Shown here piece by piece: positions 33,033-43,238 of a stretch of DNA of 64,000 bases. A model generated the notes under the pieces. The model made no database searches, was not told where the DNA came from, and saw only the letters and a list, made by a program, of their open reading frames with translations. The position numbers and the translations under genes were made by a program. The stretch spans positions 86,819,207 to 86,883,206 of the forward strand of contig OY755039.1 in the NCBI GenBank assembly GCA_963576565.1, given 5' to 3'. Position 1 is the stretch's first letter; every line of letters starts with the position of its first letter. The DNA comes from Aspidapion aeneum (taxonomy: Eukaryota > Arthropoda > Insecta > Coleoptera > Brentidae).

Positions 33033-33915
33033 TTGTATTAAAATAGCACAGCGAATATTTTAAATACATAAAAGAAATCCTATAGACTTTGGTGTAGTTA
33101 AAGGGTCTATTAAAAAAATATATTTATTTTTGCTCCTAAATAATTTTTATCTTATTTCTGGAAAACGGCTCGGTCAATTTTAAACCAACTTTACTTGCTT
33201 ACTTTTGTAACTTAGTGTCATACTGGGAAAAAATATATTTTTTTCTATAGTTTTAATTTACCGAACGGAAACATAAAAAAAGGTATTTAATCTCCAATAT
33301 TGGTGCACATACTTAAACTATAAAAACAAATATAAGCTAAATATAGAAAAAAAAATATATATTTCTATAGACGTTCAAATCAAAACAAAACACTATTTTC
33401 GTTTCGGACAGACATATTTGCTTCAAATCACGTTAATAACTAAGCGCGTAAACGTGTATTAAAACTTGTCCAAGACAAATATTCGGAAGATGTATCGATT
33501 CAAGACAACAGGAGTTTTATTTTCTTACTTCAAGACAAATGTCTTAGGTTGTTTTGGTTCATCGCGCGGCTTATTTTTTGTTGTAATTAGAGACAATTTA
33601 TAGTGGGTTGTTTTGGGTAAAAACTCAATTTTCAAGATTCTATTTTTCTTAAAGGTAGACAGTGTCGTAGCTTCGATAAAAACTAATTTCTGTTTTATTT
33701 TAAATAAAATTAAGCAAGAATTCGGAATGATTTATATGAAGACCATTTGCTTGTTATAAAATGGAGTATACTTAAACAAAACAATTAAAGAAGAAAAATG
33801 AAAACTCATTTGAAAATTAAACGCTGCGTTAAACTAAAAAGAAATATTTTAATTCAAAACAATTTATTCAAGAAAATAACGTGTTTTCATTGTAGAATTT
33901 TTTTTTTACCGTGTA

Positions 33916-34396
33916 CAGAATGACAGTTAGTTGGTGTGCAGACGCAGTACTTACCACAACAACAACAACGAAGGTTCCAATATACGTTCCAAAAATTCCC
34001 TATTGATTGGATTGGGTCATTAAATTGGTAAAATAAACGAATTTCTGTAAAACGTGTAGAATTCGAGGGTCGACGTCAGTACCCAATTTATTTTATTTCG
34101 TTTATATTGCCGAGCACTTTGGCAAAGAGTTCTTGTCCGCCCCCTGGCGTATTTATTTGCCACTGCACAGAGATTTTTCCGCGTTTGAGTTTTTCGCCCG
34201 CGTTTCATTCGTATAACTTCTAAACTCCAATACTTGCTTTTTATTTATATAATTACGAAATAAGCAAAAAAATGATCTCAACCAATTTTTTACGTTATAA
34301 TTGGCTATTCTCCAAGTTGGGGTTGACTTTCATTATTTTCAGTTTATATTTTAGATTATTTTCCTGGAAATGTCAAAGCTATCAAAATGAACTAGC
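33916..34396. other. Unassigned DNA
   Basis: No gene is recognised. CGTTATAATTGGCTATTCTC near 34292 recurs as CGTTATAATTGGCTATTTTT near 56935, a hint of a dispersed repeat. Confidence 0.35.
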
Positions 34397-35633
34397 GGGT
34401 GGCGGAACAAAGATCGAAAAGACAATCAGCTGCCCACAGTAGGTGTACCAATTTTTCTACAGGACCCTCAGGACTATACAGGACTTTCACAGGACTCCAC
34501 AGGACCCCGCAGGACTTCCACAGGACTATACAGGATTCCACAGGACTTCCACAGGACTCCACAGGACTATACAGGACCCCGAGGGTACTGGCGCCTAAGG
34601 GGTGCCCTAAGCATGATTAAGTACTAAGGCCGGCAAAGGCAATTCTAAGAAAAACGAGAGTTAAGACGTGATGACCTTTTTGTTTTTTTTATGGGCGCTT
34701 TTTCAGCCAACAGGACCCCACAGGTAGAAGAAGACTATACAGGACTTGTACAGGACTATACAGGACATGTACAGGACTATACAGGACACTACATGTTCAA
34801 AAATTTCCTGTAGGACGTTGTACCAATTTGGTTCAGCTGATCACCCCTCGCAAAAGATTGAAACCACAAATGATCGAAAAACAAAAGACGAAACTAAAAA
34901 AAGTTCGAAAGTACAAAAGATCGAAACACAAAAGATAAAATAGCGTGTATCAAAATAGCGCGTTTCAAAATATCGCTATAACATATTAAAAAAAAAGTTT
35001 CCTGATTTGTTTCCCGGTATTTTAAAGAGTGTGTAACTAGACCGAAACAAGAACCGGTTCAACTAAAGGGTCTCTTTTTAACATATTTTTTCAAAAAACA
35101 AACTTTCCTCACGTGTTTCCCGGGATCCTACAGGGTGTAAAACCAAAACCGGTTCGGTTTGGTTACACACCCTATAGAATTCCGGGAGAGAAATCCTTTT
35201 AGTCGAACTATATGATTTGTGTTAAGTATGGCAAGCCATCGGTTTATTTAACGGTTAGGTAATTTTACCTTACCCAGCCATTGGTATATTTAACGGTTAG
35301 GTAATTTTATTTACGTTACCTGACCTCGTCTAAACTGTTTATGTGAATATACCTAAGCAGACCTGATACGCGCCATTTTGTATATTTCAATCTTATTTAT
35401 TTGCAATTTCTTTTTCGATGTTTTGTCTTTTGATATTTTGTTTTTCGATCTTTTGCCTTTTGCTCTTTTGTCTTTCGATCTTTTGTATTTTCGATCTTCT
35501 GTATTTTCGGCATTTGCCTTTCGATCTTCTGTATTTTCGATCTTTTGTAGTTTCGATCTTTTGTCTTTTTGATCTTTTGTTTTTCGATCTTTTGAATTCG
35601 ATTTTTTGTCTTTCCATCTGTGTTTCGCCACCC
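34397..35633. mobile_element. Foldback DNA element, GGGTGGCGG family, copy B
   Basis: It starts GGGTGGCGGAACAAAGATCG and ends TTTCGCCACCC. It carries the same AAAAGATCGAAA subrepeats (34850-34940; inverted 35400-35610) and the same inner phrases as copy A. ATGTGAATATACCTAAGCAG near 35340 is the complement of a stretch near 4945. CGGGATCCTACAGGGTGT near 35120 is also shared. It differs from copy A by a minisatellite at 34455-34795. Confidence 0.75.
34455..34795 (+). repeat. 12-bp minisatellite ACAGGACTATAC
   Basis: Two clusters (34455-34580 and 34707-34795) of 11-13-mers consist of ACAGGACT followed by ATAC, TCCAC or TTCCAC. The open frame across the first cluster is a by-product of the repeat, not a gene. 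Confidence 0.8.
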
Positions 35634-36084
35634 CATTATAGCGTCGCACTGTGTTTCAACATCCCAAACCCGCTAGAAAAAAATAATGTTTTGACCACAA
35701 GCAAAATAAATTATAGATTTTCATTTGATAAGCAGACATTCCATACCATACAAAAATGGAGCATTTTTAAAAAAAATACCTTTGTTTTTAATTTTGCAGT
35801 GCCGTAAAATAGGTCATTTATCAATAAAATATTGAAGTAAAAAGATTTTATAAATGGCTAGTTTAAAACCTAAATTACTCTGCTTACTAAAATAAAACTA
35901 GAAAGATACAAAATACCAGTAATTGCTTAAGATATCTAGTTTGACATTACATATTTATAACCCTAAAATTGTAGCTTAATCGTAGATAACTAAATGAAAA
36001 TATTTTTTAGTAGCTAAATGTAACTCTAAGGATAATTTATTTTGGTATTACTTGGATCTTCAATTTTAACACCCTGTATAAAAA
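35634..36084. other. AT-rich unassigned DNA
   Basis: No gene is recognised. ACACCCTGTATAAAAATTTT near 36070 lies just before the RTE copy and may mark another element's end. Confidence 0.3.
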
Positions 36085-38690
36085 TTTTGTCCATATATTC
36101 ACTGGAGTCCCAATGGAAAGCAGAACAACCAGAGGGGTATCCTTGTTAATAAAGAACAATCTAAAGAATAAAATTACAGACTACGATTGCATTAGTGAAA
36201 ACATACTTCGAGTGAACATGAAGATGCTTGGGCATAATATAAGCATAATAGCAGTCTACGCACCATCAGATGCCGAAAGAGTAGCTACAAAACAAATGTT
36301 CTTTGACCAACTGGATGAGACTATCACCAAAATCGGTAATACCAGAGAAATAATTATCCTTGGCGATTTTAATAGCCGAACTGGTAGACAAACCCAGAGC
36401 AAAGTGATAGGACCATTTGGAGAGGAAGTAACAAATGATAATAGCTTGTGTGAAACCCACAACCTAAAAATAAATAATGGTTTTTTTAAACATAAGGATA
36501 TTCATCGATATACCAGGATTCAGCCAACAAGAAATCTTAAATCAATCATTGATTATGCTATAGGTGGACAACACTCGCAATTAAAGTGGTATGATGTGCG
36601 AGCACTTCGTGGTGTTACCTGTGGATCTGACCACCATCTGGTAAAAGCAAAAATATTATTCCCTTTAAGAAAAACAAATAAGGACGACAGTATTAGAGAA
36701 AATGAAAACCTAGAGTGCATCGAAGACAATCAAAAATACAACTTTAGAAGTTTAGGAATCGAAAGTACTCAAAGATTGTATCAAAACCGATTAGATCAAA
36801 AATTAATAAACACAAATCACTCATTTGAAGAGATATATACAAACATAATAAAAAGCTTGAAGGAAGCAAGCAACGAAGCTGTTGGATACCAAGATAATAG
36901 AAATAACAGGAAGATGTGGTGGACGGAGAAAATACAGGAAATGGTCAAATAGAAATGGCTCAGTACTAAAGAGCAAAGAGACCTAGAAATATACAGGGAA
37001 ACCAGAAGACATCTAAGAAGTTTGATACGCACAGAAAAAAATGAAATGCTCGATTGCAAATGCCACGATATAAATACACACGTAGGAGGTAGGCAGAGCT
37101 CTGAAGAATGGAAATTCATTTCTACAGTAAAAAACCCAACAAAAGAAAAAGTAAACATCCAGATTATCAAACCAGAACAATGGACAGAACACTACAAGGG
37201 ACTGCTGCAGGAAACGAGACCCGAATATCTGGCAGCCTCTCCGAGGAGAGACATAGAAGTACATGGAGAGGAAGTAATCATCGAAAAAGAAATGATAAAG
37301 AATAGTATAAAAAAGCTTAAATCCGGAAAAGCTAGCGGACCTGGGGGAATATATGCTGAAATGCTCAAATATGCACATATATGTATTATCAATCAATGCA
37401 TAAACGGACATCCAGTACCTAATGATTGGAAAATTGCATTCATATCCTCAATACATAAAAAAGGAAACAAGCTGGATTGTAACAATTACAGAGGAATTTC
37501 AGTCACCAGCACTCTAAGTAGATTGTACGGTAGGATTCTTAGAGATCTTATAGAGAATGATTTTCATGAACAAGAAGAGGAAGAGCAAAGTGGGTTTCGT
37601 GCAGGCAGATCTTGTAGTGATAATGTTTTTTGTCTTAAACAAGTAATTGAGAAAAGAAGCGCCAGAAATATAGAGACTCTTGTTAGCTTTGTGGACCTAC
37701 AAAAAGCATATGATACCGTTCCAGTAGAAAAATTATGGACGGTGTTGGAAAAACTAATATCAATCATACATACATAAAAGCGATAAAAGAACTATACAAA
37801 GGGTCAAAATCTAAAATTAAATTTGGAAATCGACTTTCAAGAGAATTCCTGGTATAACAAAAGGCTTAAGACAAAGATGTTGTATCTCTCTAACTCTTTT
37901 TAAAATATATATCGCAGTGGCTCTAAAAAACTGGAAACGTAAAGTGCACGGCATGGGAATACAACTTAACGACCGATTTATTATATACACACTACAGTTT
38001 GCTGACGACCAAGTAATTGTAGCTAATGATAAAGAAGACATGGAGTATATGATGAGAAAGTTAACGGAAGAATACCAAAAGAGGGGACTAACAGTGAACG
38101 TGGACAAGACACAGTACTTATGTATTGGAAACGAATCCAGTGAGTTAGAACTAGACAATGGACAAACAATATCTCCATGCAATGAGTATGTATACTTGGG
38201 TGTCGCATTTGATAAGACAGAAAAGAACAGAACAGACTGTAAAGAATTGGAAAAAAGAATAGTAAAAGCAAAAAAGGTTATTGGATGTCTTAACAGTATT
38301 TTATGGAGCACAGACATAAGAAAGAATGTAAAATTTAACATATATGAAACAATGGTAAAAAGCACGCTGTTGTATGGAATAGAGACTAGTCGCGTAACAG
38401 AAAAATATAAAGCAAAAATGGAAAGTTTCGAAATGGATACAATAAGAAGATCAATGAGAATATCTAGATTAGATCACATAAGAAATGAGATCATAAAAGA
38501 AAGAATGGGAATCGAGGGAAGCATAACGGATGACATCACTAAAAGGCAACTGATATGGTACGGCCATGCACAACGGATGAACGACAAAAGATTACCAAAA
38601 CAGGTCCTAGAGTGGCAACCAGTAGGGCGCAGAAAAAGAGGACGTCCTAATTTAGAATGGCAACAGTCAAAAACATTCAACTAAAGGTAG
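36085..38690 (+). mobile_element. RTE-type LINE, copy 2 (nearly complete ORF2)
   Basis: This is the longest RTE copy in the window, with endonuclease, RT and most of the C-terminal tail. It is truncated at the 5' end within the endonuclease; the frame starts with HIFTGVPMESRTTRGV. It is also truncated at the 3' end just after the GRRKRGRPNLEW box, so it lacks the last about 40 residues seen in copy 1. Confidence 0.88.
36092..38684 (+). pseudogene. RTE endonuclease/reverse transcriptase, three lesions
   Basis: The endonuclease (36092-36700) has IIILGDFNSRTGRQ and CGSDHHLVKAK. A TAG at 36949-36951 interrupts an otherwise continuous frame. The RT has IAFISSIHKKGN, NNYRGISVTSTLSRLYGRIL, GFRAGRSCSD and VSFVDLQKAYDTVP (first Asp). 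The frame then slips at an A5 run (37749-37753): one extra A would restore the alignment with copy 1. Two extra bases near 37855 break it again. Motif C, LQFADDQVIV, is intact near 38000, unlike copy 1. The tail has LLYGIETSR, IWYGHAQRMNDKRLPKQVLE and GRRKRGRP. Confidence 0.9.
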
Positions 38691-39426
38691 ACCCCGTATA
38701 GAAATCCTAAAAGTCATCAGACACAAAAACCATTATACTGCGGGTTTCTTTCAAATTCGCAACAATGTTGCCAGTACTTTTAGAACTTGTAATTTTGAAG
38801 TAGGTACATAAGTAAAATGGTAACTAATAAAAATCAAAAGAATATTTTGTTTTTGAATTCGGCTTACGTTTTGGATTGCTATACATGTACCTGTAATAGA
38901 ATATGTTTACCATCGTATGTAAGAAAAGGTATTGTTTTCATCGATTTGTTTTTGAGATCTTATCATTAATAATGTTTTTCTATACAATTTGATTCAGGTT
39001 GTAAGTATAACCTCTAGATATGTATGAATGTATGTATGTCTGTGTGCCTATATGCACATATGTATATAAATGTTTGAAAAAAAGTTTTTTTTAAGTTAGA
39101 ATATGTTATCCAATAATCAATCGGTAAATTTTTGTTTACATAGGTACCTAAACTTAATAAAAGCCATAAAACATTTGCTTTTTAAGTCCCTGTTTGTATA
39201 GATCTACGTGGCGGTTTAAACCCTTACCTATTTTGAATTAAAAGGCAAGGATAAATTAGAAATAATCAGCTAAAGGTGTTTCCGAAGATTGTTGATTGTC
39301 GATTTTTATAGAACGTACCAGTAGTAGCACAAAATTGCAATTTTTGTGCAGTCAACCAACTTGAGCTTGTTTTTTACAAGAACACAAAATAACTAGCGGA
39401 TATATCCTGTAATGCAAACCATTTTT
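38691..39426. other. AT-rich unassigned DNA
   Basis: No gene is recognised. A short TGTATGAATGTATGTATGTC run lies near 39022. Confidence 0.35.
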
Positions 39427-39568
39427 TTTAACTGCACATGCGCACCTCTCTCTTTCTTATCACATAAAATTATCTTCCTTTTACTAACTTCACACATGCT
39501 CGACCACAGCTGAGAGGGAGAGAATTTTATGTGAGAAGACAAAGTAGGGTAGCGAATGCGCAGTTTAA
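39427..39568. mobile_element. MITE-like inverted-repeat element (about 140 bp)
   Basis: TTTAACTGCACATGCGCACC on the left pairs imperfectly with the inverted GGTAGCGAATGCGCAGTTTA on the right. CACATAAAATT near 39469 is inverted as AATTTTATGTG near 39522. Confidence 0.5.
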
Positions 39569-39943
39569 AATATTGATTTGGTTTTCGGTTTTCTGAAAAA
39601 ACGGGACTCCATTTAAGTGTGAAAAACATTGAACTAAAAGTAAGTTTAATTAAATTTCTTTGGTGTGAGGTTAGAGTTCATAAAATAGTTTATTAGTTTT
39701 CTCTTCCTAGGTTATCCTAGTAAAGTTATTAAAACCAGATGACTAAACTGCACTTTTAACTATTAATTATTGTTCTCACTACAAATGTTTTCGTTATAAA
39801 AATAACTCTTGCTTTTAGTCCAAATAAATTTAAGTTAAATGTTTTGATCACAAAAGTTAAAAAAACCTTTTGTTTAATAGGACAATAAATCTGGCGCGAA
39901 AAAGTGGTTAATTTGAAAAAAATACTAACGCTAATTTTTATAT
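39569..39943. other. AT-rich unassigned DNA
   Basis: Nothing recognisable is present. Confidence 0.3.
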
Positions 39944-39951
39944 AATATATA

Positions 39952-40005
<54 letters not shown>
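39944..40005. repeat. (TA)n microsatellite
   Basis: About 60 bp of nearly pure TA dinucleotide with one C interruption. Confidence 0.95.
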
Positions 40006-40006
<1 letters not shown>

Positions 40007-40379
40007 CTTTAAAAAAATTAGTCTACAACCCTCCCCTGGGCAACTCTGGAAAACTCAAAAAGCTTTTTGATTTGATTTTACGCGAAAATGGAACGTCGCA
40101 GAGAAAATCTTTGTTGTGTGTGCTTAAGACCACACGGCAGAAGTGTAAACTTCAAGAAGGCAAAATTAATAATACTGGCCTTCATCTGCATCATCATATC
40201 ACTCACTGAATATTCCTCTCACAGTTAGTCGACTCGAGCCGACTTCACCCGAATGAGCTTTACATAGCCGAGCCCGACGGCTCAGTTCAATTCAGTACCC
40301 ACAAAAACTGCTAAACGCGCCTAAAAAAGTTTACACTTCAAAAATTCCTTTACAATTTTTCTTTAAAGGTTATAGCTCT

Positions 40380-41195
40380 AGACTTACATGTATAGAAGTT
40401 AGAGGGCACCAAAATTGGAAAAAATCGGTTTTTTTGCATTTTACGAAAAACTGACTGATAAAAAATGTCATAGAGAAGAATTTTATTTAAGAGAAATATT
40501 ACCCATACGAGTCTCTAATCAATCTTCATAGTCTATAGGTCTACAACGACATGTTTGGAAGGTAGATGGCTGCAAAGTTGTCAAAAATTGTGTTTTATTT
40601 TTATTTTACGCAAAAACGGTAAGTCGTAGAAAGAAACTTGATAAAAATGAAATGTTAAAGGACACAATTTTCTACATTTTTCCTTTGGGCCACAGGTTTA
40701 CAACTACGTGTAGAACATATAGGGTGCCAAATTTGCAAAAATTATTTTTTTATTTTATGCAAAAACGTTAGGTCCTAGAAAAAAAACATTATAAACAAGA
40801 AATCTCCAGGACGCCATTCTCTACAATTCACCTATGTGAGTCACAGCTCTATAACTTATGGTTTTTGCGTAAAACGCAAAAAAAGTATATAATGGGCATT
40901 TTCGGCACCCTCTGTCATCAACACATGTGGTTGTAGAGTCGTAAATTGTCATAGTCACATTGTAGAGAATTGTGTCTTGATCATTTTATGTCAATAAAGT
41001 TTTTTTTTATGACTTACCGTTTTTGCGTAAATTGCAAAAAACAAAATTTTTGGAATTTTTTTTCTAAACGTGTTGTTGTAGACCTATAGACTATGGAGAC
41101 CGATTGTAGGGAATCCTATGGGTAATATTTCTCATACATTAAATTTTGCCCTACGACTTATCGTTCTGGCGTAAAATGCAAAAAACTAATTTTTG
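40380..41195. mobile_element. Imperfect foldback upstream of the THAP gene (about 0.8 kb)
   Basis: The left part (TCTATAGGTCTACAACGACA near 40540; TTGCATTTTACG near 40434) is matched in reverse complement on the right (TTGTAGACCTATAGACTATG near 41074; CGTAAAATGCAAAAAACTAA near 41171). The centre is near 40820. Each arm repeats a TTACGCAAAAACGGTAAGTC-like phrase two or three times, so the arms themselves are tandem. It ends about 170 bp before the first exon of the transposase gene. It may be an unrelated insertion or part of the element's own subterminal region. Confidence 0.65.
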
Positions 41196-41367
41196 TTCGC
41201 TATTTTTCAGAAAAAAAATTAATAGCGGCAACCATGTAGACCGAACGTCACCCTTGCATCATTTAGCGTTGCCTTTGAGAGGTTATCCGAAGAAACGTGC
41301 GTTTTCCTTGTTTTTTTTGCGATATTTATCACAAAATAAAGATTTTTTTAAATAAATAACCTTAAAA

Positions 41368-41972
41368 ATGCCTAAGAAGTGCATCCTGTGTGACAAAAGT
41401 GACGAGAAGTGGCCGGATTTATCATTTCACCGGTAAGTTTAAATCTCTTTCAGAAACCGCCATATTGTTTACGATTTGGTAAGACAGTGGTGTGGTTTAT
41501 AACTTTTTTTACAAAATATTAGTGATTTATTGTACAAAGAAGTTTTAAGAAACATTATTTATTGTTACAAATTCCTTTATTTTCCTGCCTCTAGTGTTTG
41601 GGTTTTTTTGGAAAATTTTCTTAATTTATTCTGGCAATAATATATAACTCTAAAAAATTATTATATTATATTTCTTATGTAAACAGCCATTTTCACTATG
41701 TAATGTTATGTTATGTCATGCTACTGTACAGTTATTAAACATTTTAAAAATATTCAAATTTATGAGTTTTCTAGGTTCCCCACTGATCCAAACAAGAGAG
41801 AGCTTTGGAGGGAGATTATTGGCCTTAATAAGGAAGAAATTCTATCAAAATGGGCATGTCTTTGTTCTGACCACTTTGATCCTCACTATGTTCGTTTAGC
41901 ACCTACTGGTAGGCACTATCTTGTACCAAATGCCTTGCCCAAGAGTGAAAACTTTGAGTTTTTGTCTTCTAG
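41368..41972 (+). CDS. THAP zinc finger, exons 1-2
   Basis: Exon 1 encodes MPKKCILCDKSDEKWPDLSF, then HR. The split Arg codon (CG + G) joins exon 2 as FPTDPNKRELWREIIG ... WACLCSDHFDPHYV ... YLVPNALP. This reproduces the C2CH THAP signature: C-x2-C at residues 5 and 8, and a later C-x2-H in CSDHF. The invariant Trp and Pro, the FP, and a VPNALP version of the AVPTIF box are also present. THAP domains bind DNA in P-element and THAP9 transposases. The donor at 41433 (GTAAGT) and acceptor at 41773-41774 (TTTTCTAG) restore the frame exactly. Confidence 0.9.
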
Positions 41973-42307
41973 GTAAGAAAGGTCAGGTGTTAAAGACTAG
42001 TTCAAATTAAGAAAACTACTTACTACTAGTGGTTGGTAGTTAAATATTCAACTATCTCTTTTTATTATAAAGTATACATAATATATTATCACTGGTTGTT
42101 TTTGATGTTCAATCATCCTGCACCAATGATGTAAAAAAGTAGTTAGAATTAACAAATATAACTATAAGAAGAAAAAAGGTAGTACCTAGTTTTAACTTCC
42201 TTTTCACTTACTGCATAGTCCCTGGTGATTAATTAAAAGAGAGCCTTGAGTCAAATGGATTAAAATATTGTTCTTAATTCTTATATTTGCCAAATTTAAT
42301 GTTTATA

Positions 42308-42976
42308 TATACAGGGTGTCCCATTACTTAGGGGCCATAGGCCAATAGGTGATAGAGGGGGTCATGTCTGATAAAAAACTTCCTATAATGCATGGGTCAA
42401 AACTTTCTTTGTCGAGATACAGAGCATCAAAGTTGGCAATTTTTTTAACTTTTGTGATAATAACTTTTTTTAAAAATGCAGTAAAAATATGAAATTGGGT
42501 AGTCTTGTATTAGAACCAAAGCAATAAATTGAAATTAATTAAAAAAAATTAATTTGAAAAAGTTTAGTCAGTCAATTTTTTTAGAAAATACTATTTTTTT
42601 GTTATAAACTTTTATGAATGCCATATTAAATGCAATGTTTTTTTAATATTTTTTGTTATTGAAAACAAGTCTCTAGCGAGACATAATAATGAAATATTAT
42701 TGATATTTTTTAAAAGAGAAAGCAAAAATTAATTTAAAAAAATTATTATTTTTTATACATTTTGGAGGTTATTTTGACAGCATGTAGCTCCTCCACTTGT
42801 AATATTATCAAAAAAAAGGAGTGCCACATTTTTTAATCACAATTAGCTGAGTATTCAGCTGGCTGTGACAGATCAGATGTATGTTGACCCCATGTTATAT
42901 AAGCTTTTTTCTTGGAAATAACCTCCTCTATCACCTGCTGCACTATGGCCCCTAAGTTATGGGACACACTGTATAA
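42308..42976. mobile_element. Inverted-repeat element in intron 2
   Basis: TATACAGGGTGTCCCATTAC, then TTAGGGGCCATAG, on the left pairs with CTATGGCCCCTAAGTTATGG, then GACACACTGTATA, on the right. The arms are about 32 bp with three mismatches, and about 600 bp of AT-rich interior separates them. It is non-coding and lies wholly inside the intron between exons 2 and 3, so splicing need not be affected. TA or TATA may be its target duplication. Confidence 0.8.
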
Positions 42977-43238
42977 TAATCACCTCATTATAAATAATAT
43001 TTTTTTATTTTTATGGAAAAAGTATTTTGTGGATAAAACTGAATAAGTCATATTTTTTAACATTTGCAAATGTAAAAAAACACAGACTTTTTTATTTTTT
43101 GACTCATACCAAATATTTTCTAAAAAAACTAATTACTAGAGTTTAATAAACTAATGAATTAATTTTAATATCTACAAAAAATCTTTACAGGTACATTTTG
43201 ATTATTTAAAATTTTTGTCTTATAAATTATTTTTTTAG

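Larger units (their letters stand above)
29866..33915. mobile_element. Large foldback element (about 4 kb) with nested insertions
   Basis: The outer ends are ACACGGTAAAAAAATT on the left and the inverted TTTTTTTACCGTGTA on the right. The left arm runs to about 31605 and the right arm starts at about 32118. The matched arm sequence is about 1.0-1.1 kb after removing insertions, for example CGCGTTTACGCGCTTAGTTA near 30313 versus its complement near 33440. The left arm is interrupted by a family E element (about 30551-31281) and the right arm by hAT copy 2. About 500 bp of AT-rich spacer separates the arms. No transposase was recognised. Confidence 0.8.

Noticed and set aside
34399..34620. 73-codon frame encoding repeated GLYRT and TGLPQD-like phrases
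   Set aside because: This is a by-product of the 12-bp minisatellite.
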